DNA of 64,000 nt from Gonatopus flavifemur (lineage: Eukaryota; Arthropoda; Insecta; Hymenoptera; Dryinidae). The notes beneath the pieces were generated by a model. That model was not told where the DNA came from, searched no databases, and saw nothing but the letters and a program-made list of their open reading frames with translations. Location: assembly GCA_018340375.1 (NCBI GenBank), contig JAFFJZ010000007.1:27750001-27814000 (forward strand). The letters are read 5' to 3'. The translations under genes were made by a program, and so were the position numbers. Shown one piece after another: positions 46,076 through 58,989 of this stretch. Each line of letters starts with the position of its first letter. Position 1 is the first letter of the stretch.

Positions 46076-48185
46076 GTAAGTTGTGCCCAATTTATATTCA
46101 GACAACGTATAATATTTGGATTCTGAGGATGCAAAAAAGTGACCTCGATTTTCTTATACTTTCCATAATATTTATATTGTCAGTACCAGAATTCTAAGAA
46201 TGTAAAACGGTGTAACGGAATTGCATATCTTTTACAAAATGTGTTCGTAATCTAGATAACGTTGAAGTTTGAAATCACGACGAGTGCGCAGCTGTTCCTT
46301 GGATATCGGGATGTAAAAACAAAATGCACCAACACTTTTTCCACGCATTTGTGTACCTAATACATACGAATGTATGTGCGTGGATATATACGGCAAAATA
46401 TATATATATATATATATAAACGCACACAGAATACGCAAGATACGTTGGCTAGGAAGCTGCTCAATAAAACATAAGAGACCGATCAAATAAAATCATCCTG
46501 TTCTGGAAGAAGAAAGGAAAAGAGGGAGAAAAGATTCCTCGAAGATCGAAGTCTAAGGAAGCTCGAAGCTGGTCACAAAGTTGTTATCTGAAGTGGTCAC
46601 TCTTGATTCTCTCTTACAAAATACGCATATCATATCCAAACTGGATAGTGAACTTATTTTATGTTTATGGAGTACACGAACGTTCATTGTATCTCCTGGT
46701 CCTCTCATCTTCCAAATTTCATCAATTTTATGATCATTCATTTCATAGATATGACATCACGTGTCTGAAATATAACGCTTGGCTAAAAAGGATTTCAAGT
46801 TCTACACTTGTAACACACCAGATGTAAGTTTGCTCTGAACTGAACAATGAAGAATTGGCTTTTTGTATCATAAAGAAAATATAATATTGCAATAAATTGA
46901 AGATAATGCATTGAAATAGAACAGGATAGAGAATCAAATGAATAGATCTTCCGTGGTCTACCTCTTGAACTTGGGTCGCTGGTTTTAGTACTTCAAGAAG
47001 AACACCAACAGAGCAGACCAACCTCTCCATCATTCAATAACTAGACTGCACCTAAAAACAGCTATTTAAATCAAATATGAATCCACAGTTGGAAGAAGAA
47101 ATAATTTTCTGCTACTTTTATTCCTTGGTACACTGAATTCTTCTTTCCAACATGTCTCTTTAAATCCGAAAGTTCAGGAATACGCGGACAAAACTTTCAT
47201 CGTATGCAAATGATGGACAGAATCTGATGACAAGTCAGGTACACAATAGAAATACGAAACGACTTTCAATAAAAACCTTTCGAACTAAAACAAAGAACAC
47301 TGTACTTGGAAGATGTCGTAAATTCCTAAACTGAGAAAGTTTGTTGCAGTGTGTTAGTTGGGAAGTGGTTATTGTCATTCCTCTTTTCTCTTACTACGTC
47401 AAACTGGCATCCGAGAATCGTCTCTTAAACTCATGAGGGAAACGCGCTCGATATCCGAGCGGCATCAAAACGTCGTCCAGGCTCGTTTCAAGCATGAAAA
47501 GACTAAATATCCTCTTTTATTCGCATTAAAAGGCTCCCAGATGATACTCTTTTTGATCTCGGTATCTGATTCTTGTATTCTGCGATGATCTCGATAACAT
47601 GGAGAGGAATAAAAAATTATTCAATTGTTTATCGTTTGAAACTCTTTTTCCTTGATTGGAATCCTTTCTTTTTGAGGTGTCTGAAGATTATTAACCCACT
47701 CCTGAAGAGTGAAAATACTGCAAGTCTGATAAGAGTGAATATTCACTCTTATGGAGTGGAATCTTGGCTCTTGTAGGGTGGATTTTTCACTCTAAGAAAT
47801 TTAGAAAGTATTTTCCAATTGAATACAAATGTTTTCAGATGGTACCGAAGAATAATTTTTTGAACTCTTCAAATTTTGTGAATATATTCATGAATGTATG
47901 ACATGTTTTGACACTTTCGAGTGTTTAAAAAGCGTCCACATATTCTGAGTGTGCTGGAATAGAGCATCTGCTGTGCACGAACTAAACCATAAATAACAGA
48001 AAAAAAGAAAGTACAGGGGGACAAGCGTCAGAAATAACAAAAATAAAAATTGAGGCATTATCATGACGATTATCAATGATTTGATTAAATCATGTTAGAA
48101 GAGGTATGTATTCGAATTATAATATTCAAATAAAAGAGATTATTTCAGAAAAGTAACAAACCATGATATCCAGGAAATAATTTTG
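46076..48185. other. unique DNA with a TA microsatellite
   Basis: A (TA)n run occupies 46399-46419. The frame at 47358-47588 is in a less AT-biased patch but lacks splice support. The segment 47695-47782 looks like a worn CCCACTC foldback, with AGAGTGAATATTCACTCT at its centre. Confidence 0.35.
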
Positions 48186-48771
48186 CCCAAGCGTGTATTG
48201 CCTATAATGACAATGGGCCCCAGGCTGGGTCCATCCTCTTTAACCCAGTATTGGGGAATGACGATAGGACCCATGTTGGCTCAATCTTGGCCCTGTTGTG
48301 CTTTTCCATACAATTATGATTGGTAGAAAATGTAAATAAAATATCTTAGTGCGGGCACATCTGAACTTGGCCCCATTTGGAAGTTGGGGTGAATTTGTAT
48401 CCCGAACATTCTCAGCATGTATGAATTTTGGTTCCACTTTGGTCCAGTCTTGGGCCCATATAGGCACGATGGGGCTCAACACTAGGCTCAAGACTGGGCC
48501 AAAGTGGGACTGAAATTTATGCCCGCTGAGGTAGAATTCAAAGCAATTTTCCAATTTCAAAAAAAAGGAAGGGACAGTATTGATTGCCTAGTCTGGGTTC
48601 ATGCTAGGCCCATGGTGTTACCAATCCTCGAGCAAAGCAATACAGCCGAACTGGGAACGATGTTATCTTCTCAGGGGTGGCCCCATTTGTCTGCCCAGTT
48701 TGGCCCCGCGTTGAGCAGCATGGGCACCCATCCTGGGCTTAGATTGGGCCCGCCGTTAATACACACTTGGA
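48186..48771. mobile_element. CCCAAGYGTGTATT foldback with GGGCCC words
   Basis: The left end CCCAAGCGTGTATTGCC and the right end AATACACACTTGGA are inverted (final G changed to A), with duplication TG (48184-48185 and 48772-48773). The 586-bp interior repeats TGGGCCCA, TTGGGCCC and GGGCCAA. The two 106-codon frames inside are by-products. Confidence 0.8.
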
Positions 48772-48849
48772 TGAATAAATTTGTTATGATTAAGCGATCG
48801 AAGTTTTCACGATTAATAGAATGACTGTCAAGAAATGGTTTGATATATG

Positions 48850-49190
48850 CATGTTAAAATATTGGCGTATCATAACTACAAAATTTGAAAAAACAAAGTT
48901 TATTAAAAAAAAAACGAATCAGGATATCGAGGGGCCTATCCTGAGTAATTTGGTTATGATGTTGAGACCAAATTATTGATAATTTAGAAAACCCGAATTT
49001 GTCAGATGACTGACTTACAGGTATATAAGGAAGGCGTCTCGCACTATGAAGCATTCTATGTGTTCTCGCGACAGGAAGCAGAGCTTTGTAGCGTTCACCG
49101 GATCATTAATAAAATGTGTTCGAAGTGTTTGTGAAAAAACAGAATAAGTGTATATGATGTTCATAAATAAACAAGAGCATTATTGAACAT
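48850..49190 (+). promoter_or_regulatory. TATA-box/polyA block, possible solo LTR
   Basis: A strong TATATAAGG at 49022-49030 is followed by a ~70-bp unique, GC-richer stretch and then ATTAATAAAATG (about 49106) and AATAAAC (about 49166). This order of TATA, short transcript and polyadenylation signal is LTR-like. No matching TG...CA ends or target duplication could be established, so an ordinary promoter or chance is possible. Confidence 0.25.
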
Positions 49191-52100
49191 TTTATTTCAT
49201 TTGTATTGAATTTTTTCTCTTGACATCAATTATCAATATCATTATCAAAATATGAGTCAGATTTGAATCGGAATTGGTGTAATTCGTATGTCATAGTGAA
49301 TTGATTGAACGAAATAGCAGTGAAAGAAGAGGTTTGATTATTTTTCCTCAAAATAACCTGGCGACCGTCAAGTTTGTTTTCGAAGGAGGTGACGTTTTTG
49401 ATTGTGGCATCTTCGGGTTGAAGTGTTTCCAAAATTGGTTTTTTATATACGAGCCTGCAAGTCCCACGCAAAATTATTCGTATATAATTTTGCTTAGCAC
49501 GGTACCGCTACACTGCATTTGCAGTGAGTTACGGCAAATCTTCTGAATGTGGTTCAAGTGAGTTCCAAAGTGGGACAAAAAATATCTATTCTCATTGAAT
49601 TTCCATTATAAAACTTGATCCGATGCCACTTGGGAAATTAAACACTACGAATGATATCAAATACTATCATCGGAAGTCAAAGTTTTGAGATATTCTTATC
49701 CTTCACGAAGCAAATTTCAAATGCATTCATTTGTTTTATAGGAATTCCATGTGGAAACGATCCATCCGCTCATCCTCACATATTTGTAACAAAAGAGGAA
49801 TTATATAGACAAAAATTAAAATAGGAAAGATAATTTTCGAATGATGTAATATTTCGAAATGATCTGATTTATATTTTGAAATTTATCTAGAAAAACTCAA
49901 AATACGTATCAAATCTTATTCCGTCTCCGGTTGAGGATATCGTTCCATTGAAAGTCTTTTTTTTTCTCATGCCGGTAAGATCTGATGGATCGACTTATCG
50001 CGGAGTTTCATCTATTTCTAAGGAAAATGCATGTGTTTGAAGAAATACAGAAGAAAAGAGAAAGAAAGCGGGACGAATCAGACAGACGTAGGGGAAAAAG
50101 CCGGTCTCGTTGAATACGGATTTTCAGAATGTGAATGAGATCTTGAAATACTCCAAGGTCGAAAAGAGCAAGACAGAAAAGAAGACGAGAAAAGCTGCCT
50201 GAGACAAAAGTTATTCGATAGGAGGTATGGAAGGTGGAAAAGAATAGATGACTCGCTCGGATGTCTCGATGGACTTTTATAGAATATGAACGAGTATGGG
50301 AATACGGGGAAGGACAGATAAGATGGATTTCAGGTTTTCAACGAAACGATACCTGCCCCATCTCTTGAATATATCATTTCGATATAGAAAATGATAAATC
50401 TATGGAATCACAATAATATTCTCAAATATCATCAAGATTTTCTAACTTACCTTTGAGAAAATATTTTCATAATCTAATTCGACAAGCTCTTGCAGTGAAA
50501 TGTCGAAAAATCATCGGATTCGAGTTGTAAATGACCTATCGGTCCCATTATATATTTACCATCAGCTTGAAGAATATTTCCATTGCTGTCTTTATACGAT
50601 GTTTATCTTGCACCCCACTCGTTCTGATCCTGTCGACGGAACCCCATGCGTCCGATTCTTATCGATTCCGGTCTCGCCACCTCTAACCGCAATGGCATTT
50701 CCTTGCCATCGCCTCTTTCTTTTCCGCTTCTTTCTTCTTCTCGACTTTCGCAACTCTTCGGGGATCCCATAGTGAATCACTTTAATGGACCATTGCAGAA
50801 GGGATTAATGTCAAACGCAGCGTGTTTTGCAACTGACCCAGTTCCTCCGTTAAGGTTTCCGGAGTAAGAATTATCTTTTTCCCTATTTCCTGTACTTCAC
50901 CAGAAAACTTGATGCATTTTTCTTAACCCATGGTACATGAAGAAACATTGTTATTATCATTGAATTCTCGAACCTAATAAATTCGCAGGACTTGGAAACT
51001 GTTTTGAATGGAATGCGTATGCCATATTATTTTGTTATCTTCATTATAAGCAATAATCGTATCAATATAAACCGTTACGATTAGATGAAGGATCGTACTT
51101 CAGTTGATACCAAATTGATTGAAAATAGAATTCTTTTATATGTTAGTTTTATGTTGAATGAAATACCAAGTGCACTGCGAAAACTGATTTGTACGCGGGG
51201 AAATTGAATAGTTATGACAGTTATTTGAATCAGGTAACTTAATATTACATTCTTAGAAATTTCGAAATGCTGGGGACTGTACCAAAGTATAATGAAATAA
51301 CTTTGAAGAAAATTGCTTAGACTAATTACGGGAAAAGCAGTTTTGCATGAAAATCAATATCATCATTCGATTCTGCAAGGAAAATCGTTTCGAAAACCAG
51401 TATAACATTATAAACAATTATTTCTTTTGTTATATTCATTTCAGCCCATGGCTGAACCAGCGAAGATGGAAAAATTGTAGCATATGTATTCTTTGAATGC
51501 TGGAGAGTGTATGAAATTGCAATGGAAGAACTTTGAAAAAAACTGTTTATAAAAAAGTTGTTCAACCAAATCACATGAAAACTGATATCGCTGTTCGATT
51601 GTACGATAAATTTTTATTGGCAACGTTTTGAAAAATTCATTACAATTTTATACACCCCCCACCAGCATCCCAAAAATCCATATGCTACTACTTTTCCATC
51701 TCCACTAGTTCAGCCATGGTCTGGTATGAATGTAACATAAGTAATAATTATTTATTATTCCTCTTTCAAACAAATAGGAGGTTCAGAATGAGAATATTGT
51801 ACATTTTTCCTGAACGATTCTTCTCGTAGAATCAAATGGCAATATCAGTTTCCATCTGAAACTACTTCTTCCGTAATTTGTTGAAACAATTTTGTTTCAA
51901 AGTTTTTTTATCGCACTTTGATTCACTCCCCAGCATTCCAAAAATGCATATGCTACTTTTTTTTTATCTGCGCTGATTCAACCATAGGCTTTAATGGGTT
52001 AATTATGTGAATTTCAACAAATACCTTCCTATTCCTTCCCAAATTTAAATCACGAAAACCGCGAAAATTTCGATATCATTTCCAATTGGAAAACGTGTCA

Positions 52101-52965
52101 CGAATTACCTTCGTATGAGACCAATTAGTAACACAAGACATCGTGAGGCATTCCTTGATATGTCTTGAGAATGTGTTAGCACAATCTTACGTATCTTATG
52201 TTTCTTGAAACCTAAGGGATCAACGATCATAAAACAATATAGAAAGTTTCATTATCTCCAATAAACCTAACTTTAACGACTCTTCATAGATGGTCAAAAA
52301 TCGACTACGTGTGTAGCTGCCGCAAGAATTCTTTTTTTTCCGTGTCCCTATCTTCGCTGTCACTATTCTTTTATCCACACCTTGCTCAGAGTGTGGATAA
52401 AAATTGACTGTTGGTTTGAGGGAGGCACAATGTACCTCAAGATTGGGCAATCTTTGACATTAGGGTGGCTTAACTGTAAAACGATAACATCAAGGTGGAA
52501 CAAGTTTGAGCCTCAGTGCAACACTTATCTATTTCATCCAGTCCATCCTGCCGTCCAAACCAAGGAGACCGTAATTGCATTTGACTTGAATTCGAGAAAA
52601 TCAAGAAAAGCTGTTTTTTCTTCCAAAATCAATCAAACAAATTATTTTTCAATCGCAAACCATTTCTGAGGTATAATATACCCTAAAAATGGTTTGTCAT
52701 TGAAGTCTATAGACTATTAAAGTATTATAGGCCTCCCATTCTTGTGTTAGTTACGGTTTTTTTATCTATAAACGTTTCACATTTGATTAATTTCTTCGTA
52801 CTTCGAACCGCGGTTATTAAAAAAGTAATAAGTTTATTTCGAAATGTAAACACAGTAGAATGCAGCATTTTTTTACGAATAAAATGATATGAAAAATTCA
52901 TTCTTGTCAAAAATGCGACTGACGGTCTCTTTGCTTAGGACGGCAGCATTTTGGTCCGATAATTT
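49191..52965. other. unique DNA, no gene supported
   Basis: A less AT-rich patch at 50570-50870 has frames on both strands and ends before CCGGAGTAAGA, but there is no domain. An orphan CACGG right end (TTCTTTTTTTTCCGTG) lies at about 52330-52345. A duplicated AT-rich motif near 51330-51660 and 51900-51990 shares CCAGCATCC/TCCAAAAAT words. Confidence 0.3.
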
Positions 52966-52969
52966 GAGA

Positions 52970-54480
52970 GAGCTACCCATGTGGAAATGGGAACACGGGC
53001 CGCTACTGGCTCAGTACTGGTGCCAGAGTTGCCAGTACTGGCAAATCCAAACTTACCAGTACAGGGCCAGTTAAATCGACGGTACTGGCAAGTGGTCAAA
53101 ATTATATCATCATTTTACATAAGGACCAGTAGAACATTTACAACAGCGTCGGTACCGATTTTCAATGTGAGCCAACTATGGCGGAACTCTGACATGACGA
53201 CAGAACCAATTGTTCTGCCATACCTGGATGAGAAGTGGTAGAGAGTCACAATAATACATCCTATGTAGGAATTCAGGCCCGACCCAGTACTGGCACAGTG
53301 CTGGTAATTAGAGATCCCCAGAGTTATATTTCAAGTAAAAAAGAAGAAAATACATTAAATTTGAACTTTAAAAACTTTGTGGATCTATTTTTCTCATCAC
53401 CGTTATCTGAGAAAGACGCTTTAGAGGTGGTTTCATGAAAGTTCACTGGGCAAGGATTGAACCCGAGACCTGCGAGTGAGAAACAGAGTCTCTATCACAT
53501 CAGCTGATCACCGAGTTGACAACGGACCACTTAAATTCCCATTTATTGTACTAATTCCCTTGAAGTCACACAATTTACCATAGACTCCGTAGTGAAACAA
53601 GATTCTACCAATACTGGCTCATTGTTCTCTATCGAACGTATTGAATGATCATACCAACTCTGTCTTGATACTGGCGCGACTCCGGCTCACTACAAAAATC
53701 AAGTTGCCAAGATCGTGATTTCAATGTCAATCGACTACCGATTCCGTAGTCAACCAGAGTCCCACCAATACTGATACCATGTCGTCTATCGAACATATTG
53801 AATCATAATACCAACTCTGGCTCAATGCTGGCGCGACTCCGGTTGACCACAGCAGCCGAGTTGCCAAGATCATAATTTCAACATCAATCGACTATCGATT
53901 CTGTAGTCAGCCAGAGTCATATCATTGCACTGGCACATTGCCGTCTATTACACATATCGCATGATAATACCAACTCTGGCTCAGTACCGGCGTTGCCAAG
54001 ATGGGGATTTCAATGTCAGTTCACTACCGATTTTGTAATCAGCTAGAGTCATATCATTACTGGCACATTGCCGTCATGTACATATGGAATGATAACACAA
54101 ACTCTGGCTCAGTATTGGCATGACTGCGGCTCACCACAGAAGCCGAATCGCCAAGATCGTCATTTTAATGTCAATCGACCACCGATTCCGTAGTCAGCCA
54201 CAGTCCCATCGATATTGGGACGTTGTCGTCTCTCGCACATATTGAATAATAACATCAACTCTGGCTCAGTACTGGCGCTGTTCCGTTTCTCTGCGATTTG
54301 GGTATTCTACAGGCTGTATCAATTCGATACTGGCCCGAGACCGTCTCTCAACGTAAGCCAATACCGTCTGAAATCCAGCGAACATTTGGCGCCAATTGAA
54401 AAACGGTGATGATTCTGAATAGGTACAGTTGTTTTTGCCGAAGTCTGGCAAATACAACTTCGCCAGTACCGCACCATTAG
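52970..54480. repeat. CCAGTACTGG palindrome-rich element with ~130-160-bp tandem repeats
   Basis: The outer parts repeat CCAGTACTGGC and GGCTCAGTACTGG. From about 53570 to 54300 a unit with the ordered words TTGCCAAGATCGTGATTTCA, CGATTCCGTAGTCAGCCAGA, GGCACATTGCCGTC and CCAACTCTGGCTCAGTACTG recurs about five times (starts near 53703, 53860, 53992 and 54147). The likely ends near 52970 and 54480 are not defined to the base. The SINE at 53440-53525 interrupts it. Confidence 0.75.
53440..53525 (-). repeat. tRNA-derived SINE head, second copy
   Basis: On the minus strand an A-box-like GGTGATCAGCTGATG and a B box GGGTTCAATCC lie ~50 bp apart. The words between (GATAGAGACTCTGTTTCTC) align with the copy at 2630-2720. 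This is a repeat family, not a functional tRNA. Confidence 0.65.
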
Positions 54481-55627
54481 ATTGAAGAAACCAATTCACC
54501 AATTACCAACAATGGTACAGCATTCTTTCATGTATCGATCACCATTAACTTCATGTCAATTGCAAAACTTGATGCTCAGCCTCGCACTAAGCGATATATT
54601 CTATTATCAGTACTGGGAAGAGCAAGAAAACTTTTCATTGGAAAACTTTTATTGTAGAACATTTATTGCATATCAATTTTTGAGTCCAAGTGAGTCTGTC
54701 ATTTCGAAAATAATGATTTGAATTTCTTTTCCGTTTGTGTCAATTTTGAATTAAAATCTAAATGATTTCCATCAATTCTCAAGGTACACTGTAGAAGTCA
54801 TGATATTACATACAATATTTCATGGAAGATAACAGTTTCACTTCCATGGATTTTCGTCGTAAGATTTGGAAGTACAATCTTACAATGATAGAAAAGTTGA
54901 GGTTCGAATTGTTGGTCTGCCGAGAGGAATCCTTTGCTTTCAAGAATATATGGAAGAGGAGGGTAGTCCAAAAAGCTATATGGATTTTCGCGAGCTTCAC
55001 GCCAGATGGTACATATTTGTCGGACAGTTTAATCGTATCGTCCAGATTCTTCGCTCGCTTCTATCTTTCTCTCTTTCCTATTCCTCTTTTTTTTGTCTCC
55101 TTTCCTTCCTTTTCCTATCGAAACGGCGGAGGGATGAGGAATTGAACGACCCAACGTCCCTTTTGCGCTTTATCGACTTACACTTCAGACGACCAAGTTT
55201 GTACGAAACCTTTACAATACATGAATGGTTTCCTATTGACGCTATTATTCTTCTGTATACCTTCTACAACATCACGAACGATCCTAAAGTCTGTCCCGTA
55301 ATACATTCAAAACATATTTCATGAAAACCATTTGGGATATTCTCAATTATTATTTAGATCGTGTGGGAAAGAATGTTGTACCTGTGACAATTCAAAATTG
55401 AATGATAATGGTTACACACATTGTTTAAAAGGAATAAATGGAGCACAGATCAATTGAATATCAAAAAACTCACGTAAACTCTCCCCTGTAAATCTGGATC
55501 AGCGAAAGGTACTGGGCATCGGTAAGATTTTACTGGCAATCAAGGCCAAGTTTTTCAATGGTTGAATCAATGGCAAGATAGGCGTTATTGTTCCACCCCG
55601 AATTTAAAGAATTTCGAAAAGAATATG
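54481..55627. other. unique DNA with a pyrimidine tract
   Basis: Overlapping frames (54822-55145 and 54866-55324) span a CT-rich stretch at 55045-55110 and have no domain. I cannot support a gene. Confidence 0.3.
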
Positions 55628-55628
55628 A

Positions 55629-56391
55629 GGCGGTAGCTATAAGAAGGGCACATAGCTAAAAACTCAAATTTCAGAAACAGCAGTTGAAGTTTTGAAATGT
55701 AATTAAAATGTGTTAAGCATTGTTTCAAGATTCTGAAATGTTCAAACCAACCAGATTCATCCTTTTTGTTTAAGATTTGACCGTGAAATGACGTAAAAAG
55801 TGCCATCAAAGGTTAAATAATACAATTCTTTGAGAATACGTTATGTGCCCTTCTTACAGCTAACGATAATTTTATTAGGGTAAGTGTGAAATTATTGAAG
55901 TCAAAACTCATTATCACACTAAAAAAACATATTTTGATTAACATTGATGAATTAGTATAGAAAAATTGCACATATTTAATATAATTCAAGAAGAAAAAGT
56001 ATTTATATTTATTAAAGCTTTTAGCCTTGTAGATATCGTCAGTCATTCGTCGTCAGACTCTTCATCACTAATCTCTTCCACGGTTTCACAAGGTGTTTCT
56101 TTCGCAGTCATTTCTTCAAAGAGCATTTCTATCCAAGCTACGCTTTACTCATCTATGAACTTGTTGACAAACCATCAGTAAACAAACTGAAATTGTCAAG
56201 TGGGGCAGCCTGACGAGCGCAACACAGAAATCAAACAGACTTATCGAAACAAAAACAGGTATACCAAGCCCAAGACACAAGATATCGAAACCAAATTTTC
56301 AGGGTATGTTCAGAAAGGAATAGTGGTTGATTCTCAACATTCTCTGCAAAAAGGGCACATAGCGGTATGTGCCCTTATTATAGCTACCGCC
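55629..56391. mobile_element. probable PIF/Harbinger-type element
   Basis: GGCGGTAGCTATAAGAAGGG at the left and the complement of GGCGGTAGCTATAATAAGGG at the right are near-perfect inverted ends. They are flanked by TGA and TAA, compatible with a worn 3-bp TWA duplication. A partial extra copy of the subterminal sequence lies at 55838-55866. On the minus strand at about 56130-56050, a short frame reads MLFEEMTAKETPCETVEE followed by an acidic run and a stop, perhaps a transposon-protein remnant. Confidence 0.6.
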
Positions 56392-56399
56392 TAAACGAA

Positions 56400-57073
56400 G
56401 AAAAACCAGAGCAATAATTACACAGGTCGACAGCTATGTTATATCCAGAGATTTGAACAGTGATTCTAAATGATTATGATACGTTGAATACGAAAACAAA
56501 GTCAGATTTTTTGAATAAGTTCATTGGGTTATAGTGATTTATATATAAAATATATTAATTATGTAGATTTTATATAAAAATTATATATAAACAATTATAA
56601 AAATTGAGATCTGACATCTGTTTTCGCATTTAGCATACCTTCCCAGTCAGTTCTGAAACTTCAGGATACAGGTAAAGAACTGTTTCCTGGTTATTCTGTG
56701 TTATTTTTCAAGCTTAAATACATTCGAGTATTCAAAATTCAATCAAGATTATATAAATTCATTTCAATGTTTTTAGCAAACTCGTAGAAGAATTTTACCA
56801 CCCCCTCCTCACTTCGAATGAAATTCTCATGCATAACAAATAATCGTACGAAATAGTGTGAATGAATAAAATCCTATCGATTCAAATACATATTCTATCG
56901 AAGGAACCGTATATCCAATTCCGAACGTATCTTGCACGATCGCTACAAAGAGAATTGCGATCTGAGACTCGTTCCTTGTATAATTTTCATTATTCCCGTA
57001 ATGGGAATCTCATTTTACACCCCAACTGTACCTCCTCCATCCTTCTATCTTGTAAATGTCATTATCTATTCAG
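56400..57073. other. AT-rich unique DNA, presumed intron end
   Basis: A TATATAAA-rich stretch at 56540-56610 is followed by a less AT-rich patch that leads into a 3' splice site at 57072-57073. Confidence 0.3.
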
Positions 57074-57223
57074 GAGAACGCGTATCCTTCTAAAAGATAC
57101 TCTACCAACCTCGACGATGACAACGGCGAAGTGATAATGAGAAATCCACTAGACCTTTACAAGATATCGAATTTTGGTGCGACTAATGGATCAATTAGTT
57201 CCGTACATCGAGTGTCCAATTAG
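57074..57223 (+). CDS. candidate terminal exon (49 codons plus stop)
   Basis: After TTATCTATTCAG (a good acceptor) the frame opens ENAYPSKRYSTNLDDDNGEV, continues IMRNPLDLYKISNFGATNGS and ISSVHRVSN, and stops at TAG (57221-57223). Phase 0 is compatible with the donor at 46076. The KR pair before YSTNLDDD would be a dibasic cleavage site if the product is a secreted prohormone; that is speculation. An internal GTGATA after GGCGAA could be an alternative donor. I do not recognise a family. Confidence 0.38.
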   Translation, partial: ENAYPSKRYSTNLDDDNGEVIMRNPLDLYKISNFGATNGSISSVHRVSN

Positions 57224-58985
57224 TGTCAAGAGCTACGTTAACGCGATGATGTAATAATCACTTACGATATTTACGACATTACATGATCTTTCAAAGACAC
57301 AGTTCATTGATGAAGTCTTTTATCCTATAAGGATCTGAGATTGGTAACATTTCGTACAAACTATTGTGAATTGTGACAAAATATGTTATAAAATCCATTT
57401 GTCATGAAACTTGAATTCAATACATTGTCAATTTCTGTGGAGGTGAATGTCTTTGGAACACGTAACAATTTTTTCTGTATCGAGTTTTGATCGAGCTGAA
57501 AATAGCAGCGAATTGATGTAACTTGTGATGAAATCATTTCATCGAGTACTTCTGTGGCAGAACCGCGCAATTGGAAGCCACTTAATCAATTCCCGATATA
57601 AAAAATATTCCAATCAAGTTTAATCAAAAGTTGCAACAATCGGTTGCTGGCTTGTGGCCACTAGTTTCAGCTTCAGCGAATTTTGAATCGAAACATTAAT
57701 TCGAACAAATAAATATCTCACAATTGAAAAATTTCAATTTTCTCACCATTGAAGATTGAATTCCTGATCTCGCTTAATCCTTATTGCAGTAGATTATTAG
57801 AACATCCACGATGCCAATACAATTTTCATACACGTTCAAATATTCCTAACTTTGATGTAAATCAACACTATTCCACTGTCACAATAAATTCACTGCATGG
57901 AGTACATGGTAAATTCAATTCAATCCCGTATATAAACGTACGTTCGGAACAAAATCATGCATCAAAGTCATGTCACAAATATTTAAAATGTCACATAACA
58001 CAATGACACATCGCGGTGTTCACTCTTTGTTTATAAACTTCAACTTGAATTGTACTTGAATGTTAACTATTAAGGATCAGAGTTAGCACTCGTGGATCCA
58101 CGTGGTGTAATACCTACTCTCCTACGATACTCCGTCAAATAACCCAAGTATTATTCGATGAATTTATCCTTTTTGGATGTCATTCGGTACTTCATTTCAC
58201 TGTGTTATAAAATTTTGCATTTCCAAACAAAAACCGTAGGATTATATTTCGACAAAGTGGATACTTTCTATCTCCAATACTTCTACCAATTCTCTGCAAA
58301 TGGAAAATCAAATCTCCAATCGCGAACTAGTTCAAATATATTCCATGAAACTATTCAAAGAAACGTCATTGAACGTTCACATATGAAAAATTTCATCCAA
58401 AAACAACACGTCACACAACAAAATCAAGCTAGCACAGATGAATCAATTCAATTATTCGTTGCATTTTGACTTTCAATTATCATCATCCCATTGATAAACC
58501 ATACAAAAAAATGAATTCGATACTCACAAATTATGAAATTTGGTATTTGAATGAAATCTCATTCAATTTCAATGCTCGTTAATCTTATTCACACAATTAT
58601 CAGTCGCGTGCAACGGAAGAGTGAGTGAAATCCTTTTATGTTCTATTCATCTATCTTCCATGCCAAGTTTAAAGTACGAGAAGATTATCAGAGTTGAATG
58701 AAGTATCAAATACAACATCGGAGAAAAAGTATTATCACGAGAGACGCAAAACATCAGCACGCTGCCCGGCAACTGAAGTCATGAACGAGTATCGAAGACC
58801 GTTGGAGTAGCTAATGCGCATGCGATGTAAACAAAACATCAAGGAAAAGAGGAAACGATGATGAGGATAGTAAACATTGTGCGATATATATTTCATGTGA
58901 ATATACATTTATATGTTACCGGCAAAATCCGAAGATCAGACATCTCGCGGAATGCCTAGGTAATTTTGTTTATTGGATATCTGAA
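57224..58985. other. unique DNA, no gene recognised
   Basis: AT-rich. The 103-codon frame at 58158-58469 is Gln/Asn/Ile-rich and has no signals. Confidence 0.3.
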
Positions 58986-58989
58986 AGAT

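Noticed and set aside
48240..48824. Two 106-codon frames, one on each strand
   Set aside because: Both are by-products of GGGCCC palindromic words inside the 48186-48771 element.
50500..50867. Possible exon ending before CCGGAGTAAGA
   Set aside because: Ser/Pro/Leu-rich low-complexity translation, no acceptor with support and an equally open opposite strand.
54822..55324. 107- and 152-codon plus-strand frames
   Set aside because: They overlap each other across a pyrimidine tract and show no domain or splice support.
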